A stretch of 64,000 bases of DNA from Paramacrobiotus metropolitanus (lineage: Eukaryota; Tardigrada; Eutardigrada; Parachela; Macrobiotidae), in the NCBI RefSeq assembly GCF_019649055.1, contig NW_026570242.1:930001-994000 (forward strand). The letters run 5' to 3'. Of the stretch, positions 1-13,396 are shown piece after piece. The notes under the pieces were generated by a model that worked only from the letters and a program-made list of their open reading frames with translations, was not told the origin of the DNA and made no database searches. How positions within the stretch are numbered: position 1 is the first letter of the stretch; each line of letters starts with the position of its first letter. The translations under genes were made by a program, and so were the position numbers.

Positions 1-1796
<1,796 letters not shown>

Positions 1797-2542
1797 GCCT
1801 GCTATCTGCTAGGTCACCACACTTTCACAAGTACAAGGGGCTGCCCCAAGATAAAAAATCAAATTTAATGCGACATAAGAATCCCGAAAGGCTGAAATAA
1901 GCTACGACAAAGCTAAAAAGTACAGAACCTTGGGAAATAGATCAAAATATTTCTACAAAAGAGCGCTTAAGCCAGTTCTTTTGTCTGTTGCGAGCTCTAT
2001 CCGAGCCGTTCTGTAATGCACATTGCAAATCTATAGCAACCACTAGCGTTTTATATTCAAAGCTATGGAGCGCCGCGGGCTCACCGGAAACGATTCCGAA
2101 AGCTGTAATTTTGATTTATTCGTTGTTTTGCCAGAATGTTTCTTGTGTGTTGAACATTCAAGGCATTTTAACGGGCACAACCAGATGACCAAAAAAAGTA
2201 TTACAAATTATTACTATATGCTTATTTTATAGTGGTTTAGGACTTCGTACGGCTGTATTACCAAAGAGATTGCTAATAAAATCATTACGTGTCGAATTTT
2301 CTACCGGATGACGAGCCGGTAGACTGGTACGGCCAACAAGGATAAACGTTCCCAGTTTTGTAACCAGTAACAGCATCGCCTCCAGAAGCCTTGAGGTTTA
2401 CGAGTGGCCTTGAACTGAATACTTTTCGTGTGGTACCATATTTAGCTTATCACTATAGAGTATAGGTACATGCTTCACTGACAATATATGTTGCAGTAGT
2501 GAGGTGTAAGTATTATGCGCATTTTATCTAATTTTTAAGCAT
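1797..2542. other. Intergenic stretch upstream of enolase
   Basis: About 750 bp between the enolase start and the end of the next minus-strand gene. It should hold the enolase promoter. I see no convincing exon, RNA gene or repeat in it. Confidence 0.5.
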
Positions 2543-2770
2543 TTAGAGGGAATTGCGTGGATTTATCTCAGAAGTGAAGAAACTCATAATTACGGGAAAG
2601 CCGGCAAAAAATCCTGCTATTAAAAATAATCGCCAAAAATGCCGCATGTAGGTGTAAATGATAAAGCGCGATAGGTGTACGCTGAGCCTTTTCTGTAAGT
2701 ACATTAAGTCATAATTCCGTTGACGCATTTGCAGAATATGTGGATCAGTATAGCGATTCTTGAGAAACAT
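2543..2770 (-). CDS. Possible 75-aa single-span membrane protein overlapping the DNAJB13 stop
   Basis: An ATG-initiated frame of 76 codons begins 26 nt before the DNAJB13-like stop codon, in another frame. It encodes a basic N-terminal half rich in Tyr, Arg and Leu, then one hydrophobic segment (FWRLFLIAGFFAGFPVIMSF) and a short polar tail, which is the layout of a small membrane protein. I recognise no family. It could be a separate small gene, a second cistron or a chance frame; no splice donor was seen that would fuse it to the upstream gene. Confidence 0.25.
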   Translation of the reverse strand: MFLKNRYTDPHILQMRQRNYDLMYLQKRLSVHLSRFIIYTYMRHFWRLFLIAGFFAGFPVIMSFFTSEINPRNSL

Positions 2771-4037
2771 TGATATCTTCCGTGATAAAGTCGTAATTAT
2801 TTTGATCGCTATTAGCAGGATTTTCTTCCTGAATCGGCTGGATAGTCTTTGCACGAGCAGCGGCTTGGTATCTTCTTTTTGGGGCTACCAACGTGGGGGT
2901 TCGAGTATAACCTGAGACACCGATCAGAGTCGTGGGCACAAGGGCTTTGTCTGCTCGCTCCTTGAGAGCGTTGGCAATCATCTCCCGTCTAACCAGATCC
3001 AAATCTTTGGGGAAAACGACTTTGTAGTCGAGGTAGAGATTTCCTCTGCGCGACGCATCATCCACACGGGGCATGCCCATACCAGGGATCATGCGTGCAC
3101 TGCCTGGCCGAATCACACCGATCTCCTCGATGCGAACCGGGGTGTCATCGATACTGTTAAGACTGATATCTCCTCCGCACAGTGCTACTAACAAGTCAAC
3201 CTCGATTTCAATCCGCAGATCATCGCCATCGCGAAAGAATCGATCATGAGGCAGTTGCTCGATCTGCACCACAGCGTCAGCGGAAATAAAGTTGCGTGCC
3301 TGGTGACCTTCTTGAGGAAAGATGAATTGGGTGCCGTCAGGACATCCGGGCCGAATGATGACATCCTTAATTACGGCCTGTTCCACTAGATCGCCTGTTG
3401 GTAGTAAAATATTCCGACTGAATTCCACTTCGCGAATGTTACCGTGGAATATTTCCTCAAGGGTCATATCCAAGCCAATGATGAGAGGCGGCAACTGCGC
3501 TTTTTCTCGTGCCCGGAATATAGCTTGGTAGTAATGGTAATCATGAGCGGCATCGAAGGGTTCGTAGATCTGTACCAAATTCACCGGTTGCGAAAGTGCC
3601 ACATAGACGTAAACGATTCGCAAGGTTGTGTTACCTGCTTACGTGGGCGTAAGGATTTGATGTACCAAAGTGCTCTTCAAAAGTCCGCATCGGATCGCCA
3701 TGATAGCGATAGCCATGTGGTTGGTCCGGTAAGCTGTTGAACCGGTTAGTGAGACCATCGTAGCCTAAATCGAAATAGAAACTTTTGTTTCCTTACATTG
3801 CTTCAAGCACCTTTATGAACAGAGAAAGCCATTACCAAATTCATCGTACACTTTACGGGAAATCGAGTTCCTCAAAATATCGTAAGCTTCTCCCAGGTCG
3901 CGAAAAGCTTTGCGTGCAGCATGAGGGTCTGTATGGCCTCTTGCAGGATGTTCGGCGACCGCAAGTCGCCGATACTGAGCATGAATGCGACTCACCGGTG
4001 CATCTGGATCTAAGGACAAGATTTTGTAGCAGTCCAT
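2745..4037 (-). CDS. DNAJB13: DNAJB13-like type II J-protein (radial spoke / sperm tail)
   Basis: Exons 4037-3836, 3764-3643 and 3569-2745 join in phase to a 382-residue protein. The J domain starts MDCYKILSLDPDAP and carries the helix-III tail EAYDILRNSISRKVYDEFG. Its HPD loop reads H-P-A, so the Hsp70-stimulating Asp is missing; as I recall, vertebrate DNAJB13 also lacks it (HPL), which supports that subfamily. The two C-terminal substrate-binding domains follow (TLEEIFHGNIREVEFSR, RPGCPDGTQFIFPQEG, VIRPGSARMIPGMGMP). DNAJB13 is a structural part of the radial-spoke neck in cilia and sperm tails. Compared with about 316 residues in human, this protein has a C-terminal extension of roughly 65 residues rich in Asn, Gln and Glu. 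Confidence 0.85.
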
Positions 4038-4857
4038 GATTACTGAATGTTTTCGAGTATCACTCGTATCGATGTGAAAATGAGTTTGTAGAGCCAGATT
4101 AATAAATGATGTAGAGCCAGATTAAATAGCAAATGTTGATATGCTTTGTTAATTTATTACTACACAGAGGACAACTGGTTTTAATTTCGACTAAAACCAA
4201 GTTCAAATAACATTTTATGGTCAGCGTATCAGTTCGGATAATAAAGCAAGAAGTAGAATGTACTAAAGGATTGCTGGAAAACAGTTACTTAATTATAACA
4301 GTAATCTCACTTGAGCCAAGACTTAATGGGCAGTTTGTTGGTTAAGCTTGCTTTGTACATCTGCATTCTACGATACAGTATCGTAAATGCAATTACAGAT
4401 ATGCCTCACAAAAACATCATTTAGCACGTAATTTTTGCAGTAAGCTAGTAAACCGGTATCTTCTGAAGCGCGAAAATTAATGGTTTTAGATAGTTATTTT
4501 TTAAATTTAAGCGGATTGCAAACTATGGTATCGCACTATGGAAAATCAATAAGTTATTAGTACCGTATTTGCTGCACTATGGTTGCAGGCGTCCGTCAAA
4601 TACTGGCGTCGCTCCGATCCCGAAAATACTGTAATAAAAGCGCCCCAAGGATGTAGTGTGCCTACTGCCTAGTAACTACCGCACTATCAGTTGCTTAATA
4701 CTGATGAATTTTCCAAATGTGGTGATGCAGTTCAGTCCGTATCCGACAACATCTGGCAGTATTCCTAACTATTTTAAGAAGTTAAAAAACCATAAAAATT
4801 AATGCAGTATTCGACTCTGTAGTACTTCCGACTCAGCAGGTAAACCAGGAATAAAAC
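4038..4857. other. Divergent intergenic region
   Basis: Lies between the start of the DNAJB13-like gene (minus) and the start of a small plus-strand gene, so it probably holds both promoters. It is AT-rich. No exon or repeat was recognised. Confidence 0.4.
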
Positions 4858-5413
4858 ATGCATAAGCGGATCGATCCAGTTCGACAGGCTTTCATCGACT
4901 CAGAAGGACATCCACCACCTTTGGTCGGCGCTCCTTGTACCATCAAAGTAAGCTTTTCTATCCTAGAGTAGCCTGCTACGATAAGCTGCACTGAGCCACT
5001 TATCGAAATTGATAGGTGCAGTGCACAGACAAAAAGACTGGACAATGTCAAATGAAAGATTTTGCCGGGGTCATCCAGAAGGCATGCGAAAACCATGGAC
5101 CATTCGAAGTATTTGTCTACAAGCTTGGTTATAGAATGTAAGCATGCTCTACTTTCATAAAACGTACTACTATTGCATAAAGTAGAATGGAGTCATGACT
5201 ATAAAAACTTAAATGTTAAGTCGACTATCTCCTTTATTAAAGCAGATTGTATATTAGAAAATGTATTTATAAGCCAAATGTACATTTTGTTGCAGAACTG
5301 TTCCGTATGATCAAGTGACCGTGCGCAAAGAAGCGTTCGAACCGACTTTTGTTTATAACCCTAGTGATTTTAATGGTGGAAACTCCTGTTGCAATAAGTC
5401 AAACAAAAAATGA
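4858..5413 (+). CDS. Small three-exon gene, 107-aa protein of unknown function
   Basis: Exons 4858-4947, 5022-5137 and 5296-5413 have GT-AG borders (AAA|GTAAGC, GGTGCAG|, AAT|GTAAGC, TTGCAG|), matching phases (0 then 2) and a total of exactly 108 codons ending in TGA. The protein is soluble-looking with no signal peptide. It begins MHKRIDPVRQAFIDSEG, has a Cys-rich middle (PCTIKCTDKKTGQC) and then an alternating hydrophobic stretch (FEVFVYKLGYRITVPYDQV) that could form a beta hairpin, and ends in a Lys/Asn-rich tail with a CC pair. I do not recognise the family. Small proteins of this size beside axonemal genes are often microtubule inner proteins, but that is only a suggestion from context. 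Confidence 0.55.
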
Positions 5414-5675
5414 TAAAAAAATACTCAGGAATCGCAGGAGTGCTCGCTTTGAACTGATCTCCGTTTTTCGTTCCAAATTATCCGTGCAACGATAAAATTT
5501 TGCAGCAAAACTGACCATTAATGTCCCTGCTGCATGTAACGCACGCATTATTATGATACAATGGCATGGATATTTTTAATTTTTCACATAGCATTTCCAT
5601 GGAAGCCCAGGTGGGGCTGTAACACAAGAAGAACGTTACTGTATTTAGAAAATCTTTTTTGATGAGAATATTGCA

Positions 5676-8358
5676 ATGAGTAACAACGAAAATCTATTAC
5701 GGTATAACATCAGAAAAGAATTCGAAGCCGCTAAAAGCAGAGAAGCCCAGCTTAGTTTAATTCGTCATCTGGTTACTGACGTCAAAGAACAGCTCGCTAC
5801 ATCTGCTACCAGCACATCTCAGCCGTCAATTCACAGCGCACCACGTGTGTATTACGGCCCAGCCTCCAGCGCGACCTTACTGTGCAACACAATAAGACCT
5901 GCGTCTCGGAGACAATTTGGAAATGTAAAATTTTTACCCTTAAGCAGACCATCAAAAGCTTTCAATGCACTGCCAAGACCGAATACACGCACGTCGTTTA
6001 CCGGTAATTTCAGTGAATATGGGGATAACAAAATCGACTTCACGAAGGCTTACTTGCCCGGAAAGCGGATTGGCGCGACATCAGACGATATTGTATCAAA
6101 ATCCAGAAACCAAAGCTCTAGTTCGGTTGACTTCAAGCGACTGAAAAACATAACCCGTAATGAGTTTAGAAGAGTCGACCAGTTTGAAAAGGAGATAAAG
6201 CCTGCTGGATCACGAGGATCAACGGCAGAACAAAGGGCAGCAAAGGATACTCTGACCACTGACAACGAAACCTGTCGACGATGTCTGCAGCGGGAGGAGC
6301 GAAACATATCAGCGGTTGTTCCAAGGAAGACTGGTTCATTACAACGAGCATTCGAGGCTAGCAAGGAACGAACCACGAAAAACGTTCAATCAGAACGTCT
6401 AACTACTGCATCTGCTTCTGGTAGTGCAGTAGAATACGAATACGTTCCCGGATCTGTTGGCGATAAAACTGCATGTCATTTCAAATCTACCCTTAATCAA
6501 CAACTGAAAGCGGAATTAATCGGCCAAACACCAACCACCAGCGGTCGCGTCAACAGGGAAAGCGCACAGCTCAATGCGTCCACAATCGGGAAGGACCGTC
6601 CTACGGAACCGCTTACAGCCACTGCTAAAATCAAAGTGCCAATTAATAGCGCTTCTCTCAATGAAAAAGAAAAGTACAGCAAGAGCTCCGCTGCAGAACC
6701 CTCATCAAAGCAGATCCAAGAAATAATCCCTTCAGCCCATACCACAAGGCCGAACAAACGACAAGATATGGTACCGCAGAAACATATAATAAACAGAAAC
6801 ATAAAATACTTTACCGACCAGGGATTGACACCACTTCTTTGCGCTTTCCGCAATCTGAACTGGAAGGATTATGCTAACAAAGGCCGATGGAATATGTTCT
6901 GGGGAAACGTTAACACGGCACGTGCACTGTATCAGCCAGGACAACGGCATTATTTCACGGATGATCAACTGGTATGAGTGACCTTCCATTTCCCCACTGG
7001 TGAGAGTTGCGTAAAGCAGAAATCGAATGAACCTTAGTATACAAACGATTCATCCGCGATTATCGGTTTCATTTAATTATCCGCCTAGGTTTAAAACGAT
7101 CATATTATTAATGGAACGACATTTAATGAAACCCTTCAGAAACGTTTATGTTTTGTAATTAGATGATAATGCAAGCAAATTTTCGTCAGGAAAATACTTC
7201 GCGTTTTGTCTTTTTGGAAAGCGTAAATTTTGGTGCCAGATTGTAAGTCCGAAAATCGCACGCTATTTTCAGGTGAATCATTTTCCATCGTGCTATCAGT
7301 TATCGCGGAAGGATAATATGACGAAAAATATCAAGAAATACAGGAATGATTTGTACCATGCGAATGACCCATTAGGAAAAAAGGATAGGCATGGGAATTT
7401 TGTCTACCTGGATCTGATCGCTCCGACATATCTGCTGCCTTTTGACTTCAATTCGTTTGTCACGGAATTTCGCAAGCATGGTGGTTTATGGATCGTGAAA
7501 CCATGTAACGGATGCCAAGGCCAAGGTATCTATTTAGTCAATCAACTTGAACAGGCGAAGCGCTGGCAAGAACGTGCTATCGCCGAAGTGGCTAACAGTG
7601 TCCAAGATAACGAAGCCTACCAAGGATTCCTGATTTCCCGCTACATAGCCAACCCTTTGCTGATTGACGGAAAGAAGTTTGATCTGCGGCTCTACGTGCT
7701 GGTTACTTCATTTAAACCCCTGCGTTGTTATTACTACAGGCAAGGCTTCTGCAGATTCTGTGCTAAGCGCTACAGTCCCGATAGTGCCACTATCGACGAC
7801 AAATTCATGCATCTGACCAATGTGGCGATCCAAAAGCAGAAAAGCGATTACAATCATTCTCACGGAAATAAATGGAATGTCAAGACGTTTCGGCTGTATT
7901 TGGAACGAGTCTTTGGCCGTGGTCGGACCGATGCGCTGTTTGACCGCATTTTTTGGATGATCGTGCAGTCACTTAAAGCAGCACTACCATTAATGGATAG
8001 TGAACGACATTGTTATGAAATGTACGGATATGACTGCCTCATTGACGCGCACTTGAAGCCGTGGCTACTTGAAATCAATGCATCGCCGTCGCTGGAAGAA
8101 TCCACACCCATTGACCGTATTAATAAAACCAATTTGCTGATGGATACGATGAGAATGGCAATGTACGAGAGATGCCCGGGTCTCATAGGAATAAAGGAGA
8201 AACGACCGGACGGGTCCGACATGCCCCTGGGCGATTATGAGATTCTGTATCTGGAACCGCCAAGCCCGCGTCCACATTTAGAAAAGCGGAAAGCCGATGC
8301 TGTCATCGCTGGGCAAAGAGATAGCAGTATTCAGGGTCGGCCTCGATGGAATATCTAA
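5676..8358 (+). CDS. TTLL1: TTLL1-like tubulin polyglutamylase with long N-terminal extension
   Basis: Two exons, 5676-6971 and 7273-8358 (CTG|GTATGA ... TTTTCAG|GTG), give 793 residues. The C-terminal 430 residues are the tubulin-tyrosine-ligase-like ATP-grasp domain: NHFPSCYQLSRKDNMTKNIK, LWIVKPCNGCQGQGIYLVN (ATP-binding Lys loop), KKFDLRLYVLV, DYNHSHGNKWNV, and YGYDCLIDAHLKP followed by EINASPS (Mg-binding Glu and Asn). These match TTLL1, the catalytic subunit of the tubulin polyglutamylase complex that modifies axonemal and neuronal microtubules, better than TTLL9 or TTLL6. Human TTLL1 is about 420 residues; here an additional stretch of about 360 residues, Ser/Thr/Arg/Lys-rich and low in hydrophobics, precedes the first conserved strand (IKYFTDQG). 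The start was chosen as the first Met of this uninterrupted frame. Confidence 0.88.
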
Positions 8359-9430
8359 CAAGAGCTGTGGCTCTTTCCTTCCATCATTTTCAATTTACCA
8401 TGTAATTTGTAATGTGTTCAATTTTATTGTGTTTGAACTGCGCTAAGCCGTTTATTTTATTGTTGCAACAGACTGGAAATTTTAAGTGCTGTATCAAGAA
8501 AGAAGCTGCTAGAATTACAGTACTTGTACAACGTTTTGCAGAACCTCCAGCACGTGCACAATGCACACTACTAGAACTATTTCAATAATAGTGCGAATGT
8601 TCACTGATGATAGGTATATATATGCATATAGTGTGCACTGTAAACAAAGCCGTGTACTGCAATCGGCGTAATGCCAGTGAACGTTTTACAACGACAAACT
8701 GAGTTAGGTTCTTGTTAATTCAGTTGTTGCCCAGCAGGGCCGACGTGAAACTAAAGTGCACAAATACGCTAAGGAAAGCAGCGGTTGTTGATTATTGAGC
8801 GCAAAAGGTCATAGCATTAGGCAATGATTGTGTGAAAAATTGCACAGATTAGGCTAGCGGAAGTCTTTTTCCAGATAGATATTTGAATGACTGAGCAAAT
8901 TACTATGCAGTACGGATTGTTCAAAATTGCAAAAAAATTAACGTGGGCTCTATTAATTCATTGCATATGCCAGTCGAATAATGTAATAATAAAAAATACA
9001 TGGTGATATTTATTATGCTGCATTATTATAATCACCTGTTGAGAACTGTTTTCCCTCACTGTATTTAAGTAAATCCTTGTAGCTGGTTGGATTATATCCC
9101 ATATTGAATGCAATATTGCAAGGCATTAAACGAAATTGCAAAAACAACTGGACAGTTAATTGATCTGATTTATTTATGATGACTGATCTATTAATAAAGT
9201 TAGTTACGGTAAACCAGCCTTCAATTTCGTATTGACGACATGATATGCATGCCAGATTATTATCGTACGGTTGCCCTGTATCTGTTTGTTTTGTAAAGAT
9301 TCCGCAAAGTTAACAGCGGGATTTCAAACGATTTGGCGATATTTGCGCGAATAAAGAATATCAGAATCATTGGCACTATATTGGTCGGGTTTCTTCAGCT
9401 GGATGTGTTAACACTTAACAGTACCATGTC
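8359..9430. other. Intergenic stretch after TTLL1
   Basis: About 1.07 kb, AT-rich, holding the TTLL1 3' UTR and upstream sequence of the next plus-strand genes. I see no exon, RNA gene or clear repeat. Confidence 0.4.
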
Positions 9431-9585
9431 ATGAACTCCACTCCAGACATTGTCCCATGCGCTAGTGCAGGTAAGTTTGTATGGCTGATTTCTGCATACT
9501 TCATTTACTAACAAAAGCGCTGATTTTTTTTCTTTTCGCAGCACCGGCCGGCACATATGTCATTGTATTATGTATCATATTGTGA
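9431..9585 (+). CDS. Possible 27-aa membrane micropeptide in two exons
   Basis: ATG at 9431 opens 40 nt ending at a near-consensus donor (GTGCAG|GTAAGT); a pyrimidine-rich acceptor (TTCTTTTCGCAG|) at 9541 continues the frame for 44 nt to TGA. The product would be 27 residues: a polar, Pro/Ser-containing start and a hydrophobic end (GTYVIVLCIIL), the size and shape of the tiny tail-anchored regulators found in animals. No homologue is recognised. Alternatively the first exon is the 5' end of the membrane-protein gene that follows, or a 5' UTR with an upstream ORF. Confidence 0.28.
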
Positions 9586-9921
9586 GATGGTCCATTATTT
9601 TGGCAGTAAGGTTTGCTACCGTCTTTAGTGTAAATCAGCGCAAAATATTTTAACGTGTTTCAACGCTTAATATAGTGGCAGCTTTGAGGCGATGTGCCGA
9701 CATCAAAAATGGTTATGGCTGGAAACTTGACAACGTCCTCAAGTGTTTCTTGCTGGCTACGGGAATATGGGTGTGCGTTTGTAGCGGTGACTACTGCGAT
9801 GGTTTTTCGTATGATATTTTTGGCGGATCAGTTAGACAGCCGGACGGTGTAAGGAACAAGATGTTTTGTCCGGCGCGTTGCCAAAATATATTTAATATCG
9901 AAAAATATTACGCTTCTGCAG

Positions 9922-11142
9922 GGTCTTAGTCGGATTCAACCACAAGCCTTTAACTATCATCCACCAAATCCTTTGCCCGAAAGGCTTTTGAATTCGTCCG
10001 GTAAGGTAGCCAATACTAGCCATTGATTTTGCAGTAATAAACTACAATTAATATTAGTAATTTCATACTGCCCAACTTATTGGAAAAATATTCGATAATT
10101 CACAGATGTGTCTACCACGGTAAAACCTTTTGTAATAACCAGTCAAGTTTCAGCTGCGGAAAAAGGCCCGGGATCTGGTGATGATGCTTCGGCCTCAGGT
10201 AGTTAAGGTGAAATTTGATTTTGTTGTATGTACATATCGTACAGAATCATTGCTGACGATTCAACAAGAGGTTCGGCTGCAGGGTCCAAGCGCGGTCAGT
10301 CATCAGTCTACAATGTGGATAGTAATGATGATCCATCTGGAAATGCGAACAACGCCGCTGGTGGTGATACGCGCAATGAGAGCCACAATGACGGAAGCTT
10401 ATCCGGCTTAGGTGTGTCCCTTGCATCCGTACTGACTTAATCTTTCAAAAGAAAAACAACTCGAGATCATAATATTTTGTTTTATGGAAAGTTAAAGCAT
10501 TACAAATGGGAGAGTATCAACGAAGAGGGGCTGGCGCCGTGGGATCGGGTAATCTCACCCAGCATAAAGGTATAGTAACCGCTATTTTCCAGCTAGGTTT
10601 TCGCATGCTCTTTGCTGTTTTCAAGGATCAGGGCGTGGAGTAACTGGGAATGTTACGTCATCCCAAAATCCCGGTAACTTCTCTTTCCTTCTTCTTTCTC
10701 TTTCTTCTTTCCTTTTAGGCTACAGCTCGAATTTCTCTAAACACCGCTTTGGAAGAATATTTTAGCAACTTTTCCATTGTCAGTAGCCGGTACACATAAC
10801 CGCTACGTTATGTGCAAATGGCATTAAATGATAGCCTGACCAGTTTTTACACAGATACTGGCGGAATGTCCGCTGGAATGATCGCCGCTATTGCAGCAGT
10901 GTCTTTGGTGAGTTACTGTATTTATGTAGAGAAATCTTGCAAGTGTGGTACTATATTTAGCTTCGTTTGTTAACAGTAAAAATTCATACGGAAAATTGCA
11001 GTTGTTCGACAGACACTAACAGATCTGTTTGCAGATAGTTGTTGCGGCATTGTGTGTTGCTGGTTGGCATATAATCCATAGTGCTGACCATAAAGACAAG
11101 CTTGGAAGCCAACTGGACAAGGGTGCCGAAGAATCAGAATAA
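9922..11142 (+). CDS. Single-pass membrane protein made of short phase-1 exons (5' end unresolved)
   Basis: Exons 9922-10000, 10154-10198, 10283-10411, 10498-10569, 10626-10673, 10855-10907 and 11035-11142 all have GT-AG borders and chain in frame to a TAA stop. The junctions between 10000 and 10855 are all phase 1, and the four middle exons (45, 129, 72, 48 nt) are multiples of three. They encode a low-complexity Gly/Ser/Asn/Asp ectodomain (SGDDASASGSKRGQS, NANNAAGGDTRNESHNDGS). The last two exons give a membrane span (GMIAAIAAVSLIVVAALCVA) and a short charged tail ending in Glu/Ser. The layout recalls CD99-like or mucin-like surface proteins, but no homology is claimed. An upstream open stretch (9675-9860) holds a hydrophobic run followed by GDYCDGFSYDIFGG and may be the signal-peptide exon; how it joins is not resolved. 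Confidence 0.55.
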
Positions 11143-11686
11143 GACATTTTTTCCAGCTAATGTCTCCTTCCTAGCTTAGTTTGCAAAGTATAACAGCGAT
11201 AACACAATTTTAACTTTTATCTTGCATTGTATTGATTCCATTACGGCTTGATTTTCAAAATTTATACACGGCTTTGATCAAGCGAGTGCTTTTATAAAGT
11301 TAATGAGGGCCGGGGCGCAGACATTTTGCTTTTATCCGTGCTGTATGTGATGTTAGTTCTTTTCGGTGTTTAATTAGCCTCTACACGGCATGTGTTCAGA
11401 AGCTTTTAAAAACTATAGTAATATTGTTTTTTCACAGAATTTAACAGTATTCGATGCAATGAGAATTTACAATTACTTAAAACAATTCTTAGCTGTGATT
11501 TAGACCATTGTCCAGTTGCACCTTCCGACATGCGAAGCCCAGTTTTGAATACCCTTATATAAACCGAGTTTTGAGAAACGAAATGAATAATGCAGATCGG
11601 ACAATTCATACGAACTATACTCGTATATATTTGTAAAATGTTACATTTTGCACATTTCCATGTTGCGCATTTTCATGTTTCACTTT
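11143..11686. other. Convergent 3' intergenic region
   Basis: Lies between the ends of a plus-strand gene (11142) and a minus-strand gene (11687), so it should hold two 3' UTRs. Nothing else recognised. Confidence 0.4.
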
Positions 11687-13396
11687 TCAATCGTCGATTC
11701 GTATAGCACAGGTTGGAGCAAATAAGACATCTTCGGTCTGCTTAGCAGCATCACACCGTGTGGCGCTAAGCACTTGTCTTTGTTTTTCCAAAGTGAACAG
11801 TAAACGCGTCTTAAGTCTTGACAATTTCCCATGCATTCTAGCATTAAGCAATTTAGCATCCAAGGATACATTTTCGTACTCGACTTTAGTAATTTGTTTT
11901 TGTGTCTGACATAACGCTACTTGGTTCAGAATCCAGTCTTTACGCTCATCCGGTAAAGCCCGTGGTCTCACACACTTGGAGACTTTCGCGGCCTTTTCTG
12001 CACCTCTCGGAAACACAGAATGCAGCGCAGTGGCCACTGCATCCTGCAGAGCCTGAACTTTATCACCAAGCACCATGGCGCGGAAGCGCAGCTGATTAGC
12101 GAATTCATTGCGTTTGCTGGTGATGAGTTCCTTCGTGTAGGCGGCTTCTTTTGTCAAGATATCCATTTGGTACTGCACATAACCCAGGCAATACGCCACC
12201 GATCGCAGCTTGGAGATTGTCTCCGCTTCGTGATCTGAATATCCCATGTCTTCGATCTTCCGCTGCACATCTTCCGATTTTTTGCAAATATTGTCGGAGC
12301 GTCCTTCCTCCTCCGCTACTGAATCTTGTACTCTCATTAATTCGCACCTGTAAGAAAAGTTTATGCAAAGTTTACCGGCCGTAGAGAACGTTGCTACGCT
12401 GATGGTGAGTTGCTAACAGTAATCGCTTTTTTCAGTGAAAGTACCTTACCGCTTGCGTAAAATGCGTTCGCGAAGGTGTTCAATGCAATGCAACTGCTCT
12501 TGCATCCGTTCTGCTCGCAGCTTCCGATATACATTCGGAAGGACTTCGTCGTTCACCGTTAAATCCACAAACAAATCGATGTTGCTTTCAATAATATGCT
12601 CTTGCAGTTCTTGGTTTTTCTTCAAGTAGTACTTGTCCACAACGGACTTGCGTTGACCTTTCTGAAACTGTTTATCAGCCTTTGTGTAATCCTTTTCAAC
12701 TGCTGCCAGGTCATTCTCCAGCTTCTCCACGACATCGCGATGGAAATCAATCTGCTTGCACAAGTTAGCGTTGGAGAGTTCCAAGTACATAACATTTTCT
12801 CGCTTGGCTTGCACTTGGTCTAACAAACCCGAGATGACGAGCGTTAGATCTTTTACTTCGGCAATTAAACGGCCTTTGCGACGCTTCCGGTCATCTTCTT
12901 GGCGATCGCTTGGATCGCCGTCAGTTTGAGATGCCTCGCTTTGTCGAGGTGGCAGTAATGTTGATTTTCGTGGCTCTACATCAGCAAAAGCTAATGGATC
13001 TTTACGATTTTTTCCTCTTTTTTTCCTGAGTTTTACCTGTTCCTTGCTCTTGCTTGATTCTCCCTTTTCGTTTTGCTTACTGTCCCGTCTTTTCCCCTTT
13101 ACTTCGCTTGACTTTTTCTTTTGCTTCTCGGGCGCGGATTCTTCCTTCTGTTGTTTTGCATCCGATTTTCGACGGGACTTTAATAACTTCTCTTGACGAG
13201 AAAGTTGTGCCTGACGGCGTTTTTCCTGAGAAGCAAACAGAGCATCCTGCTCCTTTTTGAAAACGTCTTCGGTTTTGTCCAGCGACCGCTTTATCTTTTC
13301 ATCCTGCGATTTGCGAACAGCTGATTCTCGTTGCAGTTTTTTTAGCTCATAATCCTGAAGTGGTTGGACGTACTTATCACTTGTAGCTGCATTCAT
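11687..13396 (-). CDS. Coiled-coil protein, 535 aa, family not identified
   Basis: Exons 13396-12450 and 12347-11687 join (CGCAAGCG|GTAAGG ... TTACAG|GTGCG) to 536 codons. The N-terminal third is Lys/Gln/Glu-rich (runs of charged helix plus a low-complexity basic stretch with KKSSEVKGKRRDSK). The middle has long heptad-type helix (LTLVISGLLDQVQAKRENV, VVEKLENDLAAVEKDY), and the second exon continues with helix up to a short tail. There is no signal peptide or membrane span. Long coiled coils of this type next to axonemal genes are often ciliary docking or basal-body factors, but I found no signature that names it. It shares a divergent promoter with the small plus-strand gene at 13790. Confidence 0.7.
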
